Shown: positions 1 through 8,092, counted from the first letter of the stretch. The stretch: DNA of 64,000 nucleotides from an uncultured Psychroserpens sp. (GCF_947492715.1 NZ_CANLNS010000007.1:1-64000), one strand, 5' to 3'. The notes: generated by a model not told the origin, from the letters alone. Made by a program: numbers and translations.

Positions 1-83
1 CTCGCGGATTTTCTATTCGGTTTGTATTTGCTAATTTAGTTGCTGAAACACGCAACGAAATCATACACAAACACGTTAGCTAC
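1..83 (+). repeat. attC-like site 0, right part (window edge)
   Basis: Inner-hairpin remnant (GGATTTTC), then GCAACGAAATCATACAC, spacer AAACAC and core GTTAGCTAC (75-83). The left part lies outside the window. The core pairs with the box at 661-669. Confidence 0.75.
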
Positions 84-103
84 AAGCCGAACAAACAACA
101 ATA

Positions 104-664
104 ATGAATATGACAAAAAGCATTTTTATAAATATTTGGCTATTCATTCTGATTCTGATTCTTGTTTCATTATCAGTTTGGGGTATTTTTTACATCGACG
201 ATTTAGAATTAAAGATATCTGTTCTTGGAATAGTGGCATTGATAGTTGCTGCATTTACATCAGTAATGACAGTAAACATAAATAATAAGAAAACACGAGA
301 AAGAGAATATGAATTGCATATACTAAAAGAAAAACAAAAAGTTTGTGAACACTTTTACAATGCAATTTTCGAAATATTCAAGAATGTAAAAAACAATCGT
401 GATGGTCTTTCTAAGAAAACTATTGAAGAAATGTCTCTTTTCAAAAAAGGACTTATGAACTGGGGAAGTGAGGAATTAATTGAGAAATATATTGAGTATG
501 AAGACAACCTCGAAATTTACAAGGGTAACACCAGTGGAATTTTAAATAATGCAGATGATTTTCTTAGAGAAATGCGGAAAGAACTTGGTTTCAAAGATTC
601 TAAGAGTTTAAAACTAATGACTTTAATATTATCCGCAGAAGCTCGAACTGAATTAGGCCAGTAG
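104..664 (+). CDS. Two-helix membrane protein with cytoplasmic helical tail, unknown function (cassette gene)
   Basis: I do not recognise the family. The 186 aa product has two strongly hydrophobic segments (about residues 7-30 and 39-58) followed by a charged, helix-rich region of about 125 residues with many Lys and Glu, so it looks like an inner-membrane anchor with a cytosolic domain. The start is 28 bp after the cassette core at 75; residue 3 is a second possible Met start. The TAG stop lies inside the inverse-core box of the next site (661-669), so the gene fills its cassette edge to edge. No promoter is evident in the short leader; expression may rely on read-through or on the upstream site. 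Confidence 0.75.
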   Translation: MNMTKSIFINIWLFILILILVSLSVWGIFYIDDLELKISVLGIVALIVAAFTSVMTVNINNKKTREREYELHILKEKQKVCEHFYNAIFEIFKNVKNNRDGLSKKTIEEMSLFKKGLMNWGSEELIEKYIEYEDNLEIYKGNTSGILNNADDFLREMRKELGFKDSKSLKLMTLILSAEARTELGQ

Positions 665-797
665 CTAACAACGTGTATAGTTAATTACTGGTTTTGTTTG
701 CACTCGGAAAATCCTGCGGATTTCCCTATTGATTCGTTCTCTTTTATTAACTTTAACCTAGCCTACGTAACTAATCATACACGAACACGTTAGCTAT
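661..797 (+). repeat. attC-like site 1
   Basis: Inverse core GTAGCTAAC (661-669), AAC, left arm GTGTATAG, inner hairpin, right arm CATACAC, spacer, core GTTAGCT (789-795). The inverse core pairs with 75-83 and the core pairs with 1269-1275. Confidence 0.85.
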
Positions 798-816
798 AAT
801 TAGATAAATTGAATAA

Positions 817-1317
817 TTGAAATTGAATAGAGAACCTGTTATAGAACTTATTGACTTATGTATTCCGATTCTGACCGAATATAAGGAGTATTTGAAAATT
901 AAACACCCTTCTTTCAACATTGAGGTTGGAGAAAGTCAAATAGGTAGTTTGACTTCTTATCAAGGGCATCATGTTTACTTGGAATGTTATCGAGACGGTT
1001 ATATTAATGATGAACCAAATTGTATAACTATGGAAGTTTCAATGAAATCTTTAAATACTGACAAACCCATAATGGATTCGCTAGACGTTTGTTGGGGTGG
1101 TGATGGAATACCACCTGAGTTGAATGGATTAGACTTATTATCGGAAGAAATTCCCTGGGGAGAAATAGCAGTAGAGAGGATTAAACAGGGACTTCCTAAA
1201 CTCAGAGACAACATGGATGAATGTCTTAAAGCATGGGAAGACCAATATCCAAAAAAAAATAAAACAACAGCTAACAATGGCTATAATTCATTGTGGTTTT
1301 GTGCCACACCAAAATAA
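817..1317 (+). CDS. Hypothetical cytosolic protein (cassette gene) reading into the following site
   Basis: I do not recognise the family. It encodes a soluble acidic 166 aa protein without signal peptide or membrane segment. The start is TTG at 817, since no ATG lies between the cassette core at 789 and this point. The centre holds a Gly/Trp/Pro-rich stretch (CWGGDGIPPELNG) that looks structured. The last roughly 15 residues are encoded by the attC-like repeat itself, because the inverse core begins at 1269 and the stop falls at 1317. This tail is probably not conserved in homologues. Confidence 0.65.
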   Translation: MKLNREPVIELIDLCIPILTEYKEYLKIKHPSFNIEVGESQIGSLTSYQGHHVYLECYRDGYINDEPNCITMEVSMKSLNTDKPIMDSLDVCWGGDGIPPELNGLDLLSEEIPWGEIAVERIKQGLPKLRDNMDECLKAWEDQYPKKNKTTANNGYNSLWFCATPK

Positions 1318-1401
1318 AAGTATTAATCAACGGCTGATTTCTAAGCGGAATAATCCTGCGGATGATTCCACAACGAAATCATAGCCTAGACCGTTATGTG
1401 C
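1269..1401 (+). repeat. attC-like site 2 (GGC-arm variant)
   Basis: Inverse core AGCTAAC (1269-1275), left arm GGCTATA, right arm CATAGCC, core GTTATGTGC (1393-1401). Both arms changed together relative to the GTGTATA/CATACAC sites. The core pairs with 2124-2132. Confidence 0.8.
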
Positions 1402-1411
1402 AATTCGAAAA

Positions 1412-2131
1412 ATGAAAGAATTGAGAAAAATATTCTGTAGTAGAACAAAAGAAATTCCTTCTTTACAAACAATTAAAGAAGAATTAGAGAAGAATGACAG
1501 AATCAGAATAGATTACAATTCCAAATTCAATTTTCTTTTTATTAGAAACTTAAAAAAGCAAATAACAAACATTGAAGATTCATTGAATGTTGAAATTCAC
1601 AAAGGAGAATTTAAAGACTTGAAGTTTTATAATATTTATAATCTTCTATCTAAACCTGAAGTAGAAAAAATTGCAGGACAGTTGGAAGAGGCAACTAAAA
1701 GCTACAGATTAATTTCAGAAAGATTGATAAGGCAGTTTGAAGAAAAATATGACTTTAGTTTTACTGATACAAATAAGTCTTTTAGAGAAATTAAGGAACA
1801 AATAGAACAAGATAAAAATCAATTATCAGAAAATTGGAGTTATCGATTTCACGGCGGAGATGTTTGTTTCTCTAATTCTAAATCAGGTCAAGTTGTTGAT
1901 ATTAACCTCAAGTATAATGGATTTTATGGAGTATTAGATTTATGGTTTTTTCAGTATTACATGAAAACCACAATTGAATTCAAGTCTATAAGCTCAATTT
2001 ATATTGACAATACTGCTAAATTACTTCAAACGTTAGATTATCTCAAAGAGAAAGGAAAAGTAAAATTAGTGAAATCGGAATTTGATTTCTTGGACTCAGA
2101 TAAGTTAATTTGGAATAAAAACAGCACATAA
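1412..2131 (+). CDS. DUF6896-like hypothetical protein (cassette gene)
   Basis: This is a soluble 239 aa protein starting with ATG 11 bp past the core. Residues 1-140 are charged and probably helical or coiled (Lys/Glu rich). Residues about 145-200 carry WSYRFHGGDVCF, GQVVDINL and a YGVLDLWFFQYY segment. That pattern of His-Gly, Phe-x-Asn, Gly-Gln-Val-Val-Asp and Leu-Asp-x-x-Phe-Phe resembles DUF6896 domains as I remember them, which occur among bacterial immunity-like proteins; this is recall, not a search. The TAA stop lies inside the inverse core at 2124-2132. No signal peptide is present. Confidence 0.6.
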   Translation: MKELRKIFCSRTKEIPSLQTIKEELEKNDRIRIDYNSKFNFLFIRNLKKQITNIEDSLNVEIHKGEFKDLKFYNIYNLLSKPEVEKIAGQLEEATKSYRLISERLIRQFEEKYDFSFTDTNKSFREIKEQIEQDKNQLSENWSYRFHGGDVCFSNSKSGQVVDINLKYNGFYGVLDLWFFQYYMKTTIEFKSISSIYIDNTAKLLQTLDYLKEKGKVKLVKSEFDFLDSDKLIWNKNST

Positions 2132-2260
2132 CAACGTGTATAGTTCATTGCTCGTTCTGTGTGTACTCGGAAAATCCTGCGGATTTTCCTCTGGTTCGTT
2201 TTCTTTTACTAATTTAGTTGCTAGCCAACGCAACTAACCATACACAAACACGTTGTGCGT
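2124..2260 (+). repeat. attC-like site 3
   Basis: Inverse core GCACATAAC (2124-2132), left arm GTGTATAGTT, inner hairpin GAAAATCC/GGATTTTC, right arm AACCATACAC, core GTTGTGCGT (2252-2260). This is a typical full-length example. The core pairs with 3186-3194. Confidence 0.88.
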
Positions 2261-2303
2261 CATTTAAGAAACTGATATAGAACTAACCAAAATATAAAAC
2301 TAT

Positions 2304-3179
2304 ATGAAATTAAAAAGACTAATATTTACTATTCTCTGCATATTCACAATATCATTTGGATTTTCGCAGAAACAGAAGAATTTCAAAGAAAAGCAATATC
2401 TAATTCTTAAAAACGGAAAATATCTAACTCAAGAAAATGACCCAACTGTATTCTTAAAAGTAAAAATCAAAAATGGAAAAAAGCTCGAAAAGACTGAAGT
2501 TCTAATTTCTAAAAATGATACCATTTATAAGTATAAAGAAGTAGACGATTACATCGTAAAACCTTTTTTACAATCAGATTTCACAGGACTTACAACCTCT
2601 AAATTTAAAGGGGATTTTAAAATTGAAAAGAAAAAACTAGTTTTCTATCCGTGGAAGTTCTCCGCAGAAAAAGATTCTACTTTAAATCAGGAATTAAGTG
2701 AAAACTCGTATTATTTAGATATTCCTGATAGGACGGTTTTAAAAGTAAAGTTTCGCTCTTGTCAATTTGGAGCATTGACTTTACCTGTGAAGATATATTT
2801 ATCATCTAAAGCGGACAGCTTAGTTAATAACATTCAAACTGATGTAAATTTAAATTTTATGATTGGTCATAAATGGGGACACAAGAAGTATTCTCAACTA
2901 CCAAATGAAAAAGAAGGCACATCATATGAGAATGCTTGGAGCATTAACTTTCTTGTTGGAATGAGTAAAATAGATTTAAAAAAGAATAATACGACACCCG
3001 ATTTGACTGAAGATATATCAGTACCAGCAATTTCAACCGGATTTGCCTTTGGATATCAATATAGAAAAATCGGTGTCTATATTGCAAGTGGAATTGACAA
3101 CCCGTTGAGTAAGTATGGTAAGGATTGGGATTTTAAAAATCAACTTTGGCTTGGTTTTGGACTTGGACTTGGACTATAA
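2304..3179 (+). CDS. Secreted hypothetical protein with signal peptide (cassette gene)
   Basis: The 291 aa product starts with a clear Sec signal peptide (hydrophobic residues about 6-20, cleavage after FSQ-like residues near 21-22). The N-terminal half is Lys-rich and probably beta-stranded. The C-terminal part has alternating hydrophobic residues, FAFGYQYRKIGVYIASGID and a Gly/Leu-rich end (GLGLGL), which resemble outer-membrane beta-strands of flavobacterial surface proteins. Family not recognised. It is the sole gene between cores at 2252 and 3186; the stop precedes the inverse core by 6 bp. Confidence 0.7.
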   Translation: MKLKRLIFTILCIFTISFGFSQKQKNFKEKQYLILKNGKYLTQENDPTVFLKVKIKNGKKLEKTEVLISKNDTIYKYKEVDDYIVKPFLQSDFTGLTTSKFKGDFKIEKKKLVFYPWKFSAEKDSTLNQELSENSYYLDIPDRTVLKVKFRSCQFGALTLPVKIYLSSKADSLVNNIQTDVNLNFMIGHKWGHKKYSQLPNEKEGTSYENAWSINFLVGMSKIDLKKNNTTPDLTEDISVPAISTGFAFGYQYRKIGVYIASGIDNPLSKYGKDWDFKNQLWLGFGLGLGL

Positions 3180-3185
3180 AAACGA

Positions 3186-3320
3186 ACGCACAACAATGGC
3201 TATAAGTAATTGCTTGTTCTCGCCTACTTCTGAAAATCCTCGCGGATTTTCAGCTTGGTGTGTACTTGCAAAGTTGAGTGCTAACACACGCAACTACTCA
3301 TAGCCGAGAACGTTGTGTAC
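3186..3320 (+). repeat. attC-like site 4 (GGC-arm variant)
   Basis: Inverse core ACGCACAAC (3186-3194), left arm GGCTATAA, hairpin GAAAATCC/GGATTTTC, right arm TCATAGCC, core GTTGTGTAC (3312-3320). The core pairs with 3738-3746. Confidence 0.85.
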
Positions 3321-3340
3321 AATATCCACGAAACTCTAAA

Positions 3341-3730
3341 ATGAAAAAAACACTGATTCTAATATTGACTTTTTTACCTCTAACTTTACTCGGACAGCAT
3401 TTGAAATGTTGTGAATCGGAAAAAGAAGTTGAATCGTATTTGAGCGGAAAGTGGAAAGAAAAAAATGACGAATCTAATACTATTTATGAATATTGGTTTG
3501 AAAATGGAAAAGGTCATTTATCGGAAATAGAAATTGCCGAAAATGGTGACGAATTAATTGAACTTGAAGTCCAACCATTTGTGGAAATAATTAAATATGA
3601 CGGTGGATTTAAAATCAAATTCACTTATCCTTACGAAAATTGGGTTTCGGAATTGAAATACTTGAATTCTAACAAACTGATTTTGATAACGGACAAAAAA
3701 GAAATTGAATATTATAAATACAAAAAATAA
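3341..3730 (+). CDS. Small secreted protein with signal peptide (cassette gene)
   Basis: This 129 aa product starts at the ATG at 3341; the reading frame is open upstream into the repeat, but the signal peptide (Lys-Lys, then hydrophobic residues to LLGQ) fixes this start 29 bp from the core. After the signal peptide come CC, then a WKE...NTIYEYWFENGKG pattern and alternating beta-strand character, similar to small lipocalin-like domains of Bacteroidota. Family not firmly recognised. It ends 7 bp before the inverse core of the next site. Confidence 0.7.
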   Translation: MKKTLILILTFLPLTLLGQHLKCCESEKEVESYLSGKWKEKNDESNTIYEYWFENGKGHLSEIEIAENGDELIELEVQPFVEIIKYDGGFKIKFTYPYENWVSELKYLNSNKLILITDKKEIEYYKYKK

Positions 3731-3737
3731 AAATACT

Positions 3738-3874
3738 GTACACAACAACGGCTATAGTTCATTGCGGCGGAATTTCCTCTCGGAAATTCCTGCGTATTTG
3801 CTAACTTTGATTTACGACGGAATAGTTCTACCGAACCATTCCGCAACGAAACCATAGCCAAGACCGTTGGCAAC
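3738..3874 (+). repeat. attC-like site 5 (GGC-arm variant)
   Basis: Inverse core GTACACAAC (3738-3746), left arm GGCTATAGTT, a different inner hairpin (GGAATTTCC/GGAAATTCC type), right arm AACCATAGCC in AAACCATAGCC, core GTTGGCAAC (3866-3874). The core pairs with 4474-4482. Confidence 0.82.
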
Positions 3875-3890
3875 AATATAACCCAAATCA

Positions 3891-4466
3891 ATGGAAGCCC
3901 TTTTTCACTTCATATTTCAGTTATTTAAAATAGCAATTCTTGCGTCTATTTATGCTTCAATTTTAATTGGAATTATATTAATTATTGGAAAATTTAAAAA
4001 GACAGAATTTCTAAAAAGAGTAAAATCGGAAAAGAAAAAATATTGGTTCTCTTTTGGGTTTTTAATCTCAATTGGACTTTTAATTTTCTCTTTTACTTAT
4101 TGGGGAAATCATGGACTTGGAGATAGTGCAAGAATACCTATTGGGAATTTTAAAGAGGTTGGAGAAACTAATGGAATTGATGCCTATATCGAACCTCATA
4201 ATTATCAATATGGAGCGATGAATGTGAATAGTTTTATTAAATCTGACAATTATCTTGTTGGAAAAACAGAAGTGAGTCCAGTTGACAGACCAAAACCCTT
4301 CTTTAGTTGGGATTTATCTAAAGACGAAATCATATTTTATGATTCTGAAAAGGAATACAATGCATTTGCAGATAAAAATAGATTACCAAAAATATCGGAA
4401 TTTAAAACGTTTCGTGAAAGTTATAGAGAATATTGGAGTGGAATTAGATTTCTGCTATTACCATAA
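3891..4466 (+). CDS. Two-helix membrane protein, unknown function (cassette gene)
   Basis: The 191 aa product has hydrophobic helices at about residues 10-33 and 51-70, with a basic loop between them (KKTEFLKRVKSEKKK), then a soluble domain of about 115 residues with YIEPHNYQYGAMN and a Pro/Trp-rich patch (PVDRPKPFFSWDLS). The topology suggests a periplasmic or cytosolic C-terminal domain on a helical hairpin. I do not recognise it. Start ATG is 17 bp after the cassette core; the stop is 8 bp before the inverse core. Confidence 0.7.
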   Translation: MEALFHFIFQLFKIAILASIYASILIGIILIIGKFKKTEFLKRVKSEKKKYWFSFGFLISIGLLIFSFTYWGNHGLGDSARIPIGNFKEVGETNGIDAYIEPHNYQYGAMNVNSFIKSDNYLVGKTEVSPVDRPKPFFSWDLSKDEIIFYDSEKEYNAFADKNRLPKISEFKTFRESYREYWSGIRFLLLP

Positions 4467-4473
4467 AAATACT

Positions 4474-4609
4474 GTTGCCAACAACGTGTATAATCAATTG
4501 CTCAGTCTGTGTGTACTCGGAAAATCCTACGGATTTTCCTCTGGTTCGTTTTCTTTTGCTAACTTAGTTCTAGCCAACGCAACTAACCATACACGAACAC
4601 GTTACCTGC
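4474..4609 (+). repeat. attC-like site 6
   Basis: Inverse core GTTGCCAAC (4474-4482), left arm GTGTATAATC, hairpin GAAAATCC/GGATTTTC, right arm AACCATACAC, core GTTACCTGC (4601-4609). The core pairs with 5315-5323, and the leader after it is nearly identical to that at 21583. Confidence 0.88.
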
Positions 4610-4630
4610 AAGCTGAAAAAACATCACGCA

Positions 4631-5308
4631 ATGAATAAAATATATAAAATTTTAATAGTCGGATTTTTAATTTTTGGATGTAAAAATAAAAATGCGAACA
4701 AGAAAATAACTGAAGAAAAAGTAGTATTCAATCAAGACTTAGCTGATGAACTTAAAAGAATGGCTGAAGTTGACCAAATTGCTGCTTATATACCGCAAGG
4801 AGATTATAAAAAAATGACTGAAGCTCAATGGAATTCATTTAAAGACAGTGTTTTTACAACTCATCAAAAGCGGTTAAAACAAATTTTTGACAAAAACGGA
4901 TTTGTAGGATTCGACTTGGCAGGAAAAGAAGGTTCTCAAAATTTTTGGTTAATGGTTCAACATTCCGACCATAATTCTGACTTTCAAAAGGAAATTTTGG
5001 AAAAAATGAAAATAGAAGTTGAGAATGATAATGCTTCACCTAGTAATTATGCTTTTTTGGTTGACAGAGTAAGTATTAATACAGGAAAAGAACAGGTTTA
5101 TGGAACACAGTTTACTTATAATGAACTTGGACAAGCATATCCTAAAAATATGTCAGACACAATTGGAATCAATAAAAGAAGAAAAATAGTTGGACTTAAG
5201 CCAATCATTGAACGAATGAATGAAATGACAACATCGCATTTTATTATGAATAAAAGTTATTTTAATAAAAAGGGAATATCTGAACCTAAATTATACAAAT
5301 CTGAATAA
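4631..5308 (+). CDS. DUF6624-family lipoprotein, copy 1 (cassette gene)
   Basis: The 225 aa product has a lipoprotein signal peptide with lipobox LIFGC (Cys17), so it is probably outer-membrane or periplasmic. The body carries the pattern DKNGFVG, an MVQHSDHN segment, an FLVDRVSI helix and EQVYGTQF. This matches the DUF6624 architecture: a W/F-P-x-x-G turn, VQHS/D, a long helix, then LxDR and Q-I/V-YGTQ. Function of DUF6624 is unknown. Related proteins sit in two other cassettes here (11492-12181 and 20838-21515), each with its own boundary box, so these are separately acquired cargo and not a tandem duplication. Confidence 0.8.
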   Translation: MNKIYKILIVGFLIFGCKNKNANKKITEEKVVFNQDLADELKRMAEVDQIAAYIPQGDYKKMTEAQWNSFKDSVFTTHQKRLKQIFDKNGFVGFDLAGKEGSQNFWLMVQHSDHNSDFQKEILEKMKIEVENDNASPSNYAFLVDRVSINTGKEQVYGTQFTYNELGQAYPKNMSDTIGINKRRKIVGLKPIIERMNEMTTSHFIMNKSYFNKKGISEPKLYKSE

Positions 5309-5314
5309 AAGCCA

Positions 5315-5450
5315 GCAGGTAACACCGTGTATAATTCATTGCTAGTAATCGCTTACTTACGAAAATCCTCTCGGATTTTCTATTCGGTTTGTATTTGCTA
5401 AATTAGGTGCTTAAACACGCAACGAAATCATACACAAACACGTTGTAGGT
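5315..5450 (+). repeat. attC-like site 7
   Basis: Inverse core GCAGGTAAC (5315-5323), left arm CGTGTATAATTC, hairpin GAAAATCC/GGATTTTC, right arm GAAATCATACAC, core GTTGTAGGT (5442-5450). The core pairs with 6062-6070. Confidence 0.88.
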
Positions 5451-5466
5451 AATAGATTTAAAACTC

Positions 5467-6046
5467 ATGAATAAAAAAATTTCTTTTTTACTTTTTACAT
5501 TTTTAATATTAAATTCTTGTGAGAAATCTAATAGTCAATTCATACATAACAGAAGCTGAAAATAATAAATCTACAATTGAAATTAGTGAAATAAAAATAA
5601 TTGATAAAAAGGTAGTTGGAATAGAATATTTTCAAAATCTACAAATTGAAGACATGGAATTTGTCAATGACAATAGTCAAAAAATGATTGAATTGTTAAA
5701 AGAAAACATTTCCTTAACCAAGGAAAACATTGGAAATTATACTTATTTGTCTCATCAAAATTCAAATGATTCCGAAAAGTATCTTGATAAAATAAAAATT
5801 GCTGAATCAGAAATTAAAGATGCCTTAATCGAAATAGACACTTTGGAAAGACGCATTAATCAATATAAAAGAGATATACTAAATATCAAAGAGGACACCG
5901 ATCCTTCCTTATATGAAATGGATTATATAAAAATAAAGCATATCATAAAAGGAAAAATAGATAATAGAATAGTTAATGATACAGTTCATATCCTTTTTGA
6001 TGAAGACATGCATTATCAAGAACACAATCCATGGATATTTGATTGA
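5467..6046 (+). pseudogene. Frameshifted lipoprotein gene with coiled-coil body (cassette gene)
   Basis: ATG at 5467 opens a clear lipoprotein signal peptide (MNKKISFLLFTFLILNSC, then EKSNSQ), but that frame stops near 5560. The body continues in the next frame from about 5519 to 6046: charged, with heptad-like Lys/Glu/Ile runs (about residues 60-115 of the second frame, coiled coil), ending in HNPWIFD. Signal peptide and body overlap in two frames between about 5519 and 5560. The simplest reading is one lipoprotein gene of about 190 codons broken by a single-base indel, or a base-calling error. A GTG start at 5519 for the body alone is possible but would leave a protein with no leader. Confidence 0.6.
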
Positions 6047-6061
6047 TTAAAAAAAACAACA

Positions 6062-6200
6062 ACCTACAACAACGTGTATAATTAATTGCTATGGCAATTG
6101 CCTACTTGGAAAATTCCTTCGGAATTTTCTCTGGCACGTTTTTGTTTACTAAATTAGTGGCTTAACCACGCAACTAACCATACACAAAACCGTTGTGTAC
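6062..6200 (+). repeat. attC-like site 8
   Basis: Inverse core ACCTACAAC (6062-6070), left arm GTGTATAATT, hairpin with GGAAAATTCC/GGAATTTTC, right arm AACCATACAC, core GTTGTGTAC (6192-6200). The core pairs with 6584-6592. Confidence 0.87.
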
Positions 6201-6203
6201 AAT

Positions 6204-6575
6204 ATGAAACAAACCTATATACTATTTCTTTTTTTTCTTTTATTAAATTCTTGTGGATTTGGCAAAAAAGGTATTGAGGTGAAAGTTGAAAATAAAACAC
6301 AAACCACTCTGCATAATATCATTGTAGTAGCGAGTCCTCAATCCTCTATAATATTTGACAGCATTGCTCCAAACGAAACTATTACTAAATTCTTGGACAT
6401 GAATGAAACTCAAAGAGTCGATGGTTCATATACCGTAAATTTCACTTACTCTGATGGAGAAGAAATCACTCAATCATTCGGATATTATACGAACGGATTT
6501 CCAAACAACTACCTAATTTGCTGTGAAATAAGTGAACATACAGCTTATATAGCATTTGACAGTTATTGTGATTAA
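6204..6575 (+). CDS. Small lipoprotein (cassette gene)
   Basis: The 123 aa product starts at ATG 6204, only 4 bp after the 9-bp core box; a GTG in the core (6195) is in frame but the signal peptide fixes the ATG. Lipobox LLNSC is near residue 17. The mature part is beta-strand rich (VKVENKTQTTLHNIIVVAS, YTVNFTYSDGEEITQSFGY), like an Ig- or transthyretin-type surface domain, and ends with a Cys-containing tail (CCEIS, SYCD). Function unknown. Stop is 8 bp before the inverse core. Confidence 0.72.
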   Translation: MKQTYILFLFFLLLNSCGFGKKGIEVKVENKTQTTLHNIIVVASPQSSIIFDSIAPNETITKFLDMNETQRVDGSYTVNFTYSDGEEITQSFGYYTNGFPNNYLICCEISEHTAYIAFDSYCD

Positions 6576-6583
6576 AACATACA

Positions 6584-6806
6584 GTACACAACAACGTGTA
6601 TAATTAATTACTCGTTGTGTGCGTACTCGGAAAATCCTACGGATTTTCCTCTGGTTCGTTTTCTTTTACTAATTTAGACCTAGCCAACGCGATCAACTAT
6701 TAAAGCTAGTAGATTTTTGCTCGACATTTTGAAAAAATGACGCCAGCAAAAACGAACTAGGGAAAATAATCACCGAAGGTAAACCATACACGAACACGTT
6801 GTGCTT
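6584..6806 (+). repeat. attC-like site 9 (long variant)
   Basis: Inverse core GTACACAAC (6584-6592), core GTTGTGCTT (6798-6806). About 90 bp longer than typical. The insert carries a second hairpin (TTTTTGCTCG against CAAAAACGA-type arm), and CGAACTAGGGAAAA complements the upstream TTTTCCTCTGGTTCG. The core pairs with 7990-7998. Confidence 0.85.
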
Positions 6807-6841
6807 AATTAGAAAGAACCGAATGAACGACATCAAATAAT

Positions 6842-7987
6842 ATGTATGAAGAAGATGATTTCCTAGTTTGTCCTGAATCTGAAAATTTTCTCAGCATTCG
6901 GGAATTACAAAAAATGTATACTTACGAACCTTCAAAGGAAGAGTGTATTTATAATTTCAAATCTGGACAATGTGGTGGTTCTTGTAATCAAGATTTCCTA
7001 AAAGATATAGCGCTTTATATAGTAATTGAAAATCTTGACCGATTAGGCTTGCAAGAATATAAAACAGAAAGTTCTGAAGAAAAAGATGGAGAAATAATTA
7101 AAACATCAAAATCTATCAAAGGCTTTTTCTACGATGAAAATAAAGCTATCGGAATAATTCATACATCAACGAATTACAAACTTCTACCTAAAAATTTTGT
7201 TGACAAAATATCAAATCTAATTCAGGTTACGGATTTATATGAAGGAGACAGATATTTGTTAGCAAAAACTGCAAAAAAAACATTCGCCTTTGACATAAGG
7301 AATTATAGAAAAATCGAAAATATAATTCAGACAATTGATTATGAATATGATTTAAATGTTGAAGAACAATTAATATCCGAAGATGGAACTGTCCTTGTGT
7401 TAATTGGAACTGATGGAACAAAATTTGTTCTTATGGGCTTATTAGGAGACGATTATGACAAAGAAGAAAGAGTAACTTTAAGTAGAAAGGTCGAAAGTTC
7501 AATACCATTTTTTGAGTTTGAGCCTTTTACCAAAGTAGAATGGAATCTTTTAAAAGATATTAAAGGAACAACATTTGAAAACCTATGTGAAGTTCTTCTT
7601 CAAAATAACAATGGAATAAATGATGTTCAAGCAATTGGAAAACCAAATGCAGCAGACAGAGGCAGAGATTTTATTATAACTCGAGAAGTTTACGACCTTA
7701 AAGGAAAGAAAAAAGAGAAATGGTTAGTTCAATGTAAATTTTCAAAGCATAGTATTTCACCTGCAACAATAAGTGGATGGACAGACAGAGTTGTAGAACA
7801 CAATGTAGATGGTTTTTGGCTTATGACAAACAGCGATATAACACCAAGTCTATACGACCAACTAAACGACTCTTCAAAGAATGATAAATTTAATGTAAAA
7901 ACCGAAATTTGGTCAAGAAACAAATTTGACATTCAATTCAATTTACAAAAGGAATTGTTTTCGACTGAATTTTTTAATGACAAATAA
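6842..7987 (+). CDS. Mrr-type PD-(D/E)XK restriction endonuclease-like protein (cassette gene)
   Basis: The 381 aa protein has a C-terminal nuclease-like domain (about residues 240-345). It shows GTTFENLCEVLL (Glu246), a strand with ADRGRDF (Asp272/Asp276) and a VQCKF strand (Gln297, Lys299). That is the E...D...QxK pattern of the Mrr_cat branch of PD-(D/E)XK enzymes, which cut foreign or modified DNA. Residues 1-235 are a separate region with several Cys near 10-48 (CGGSC among them); I do not recognise it, and it may be a sensor. It is the only gene in its cassette, without a methyltransferase partner, so a modification-dependent (type IV-like) or other defence role is inferred. Start ATG is 36 bp from the core. 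Confidence 0.75.
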   Translation: MYEEDDFLVCPESENFLSIRELQKMYTYEPSKEECIYNFKSGQCGGSCNQDFLKDIALYIVIENLDRLGLQEYKTESSEEKDGEIIKTSKSIKGFFYDENKAIGIIHTSTNYKLLPKNFVDKISNLIQVTDLYEGDRYLLAKTAKKTFAFDIRNYRKIENIIQTIDYEYDLNVEEQLISEDGTVLVLIGTDGTKFVLMGLLGDDYDKEERVTLSRKVESSIPFFEFEPFTKVEWNLLKDIKGTTFENLCEVLLQNNNGINDVQAIGKPNAADRGRDFIITREVYDLKGKKKEKWLVQCKFSKHSISPATISGWTDRVVEHNVDGFWLMTNSDITPSLYDQLNDSSKNDKFNVKTEIWSRNKFDIQFNLQKELFSTEFFNDK

Positions 7988-7989
7988 CT

Positions 7990-8030
7990 AAGCACAACAA
8001 CGTGTATAATTCATTGCTACTGCTGGCTAA
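7990..8030 (+). repeat. attC-like site 10, left half only
   Basis: Inverse core AAGCACAAC (7990-7998, pairs with 6798-6806), then AACGTGTATAATTCATTGC. The right half is missing. The sequence after it (about 8025-8110) includes a short remnant resembling the 5' part of the gene at 33512. Confidence 0.75.
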
Positions 8031-8092
8031 GCGAAGGATCTTTTCTTACAATTCACTATATTGTAGTTCAGAATGAAAATCTGAATTAATTA
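8022..8092 (+). pseudogene. Remnant of the small gene family found intact near 33512
   Basis: From the CTGGCTAAG motif the stretch parallels 33490-33555: both share GGCTAAG, a GATCTTT/GGATCTTTT run and ACTATATTGT. In one frame it reads HYIVVQNENLN then stop, against YYIVTTKNES of the 33512 gene. It sits directly behind a left half-site, so it is probably a deletion scar that joined a truncated gene to site 10. Confidence 0.4.
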
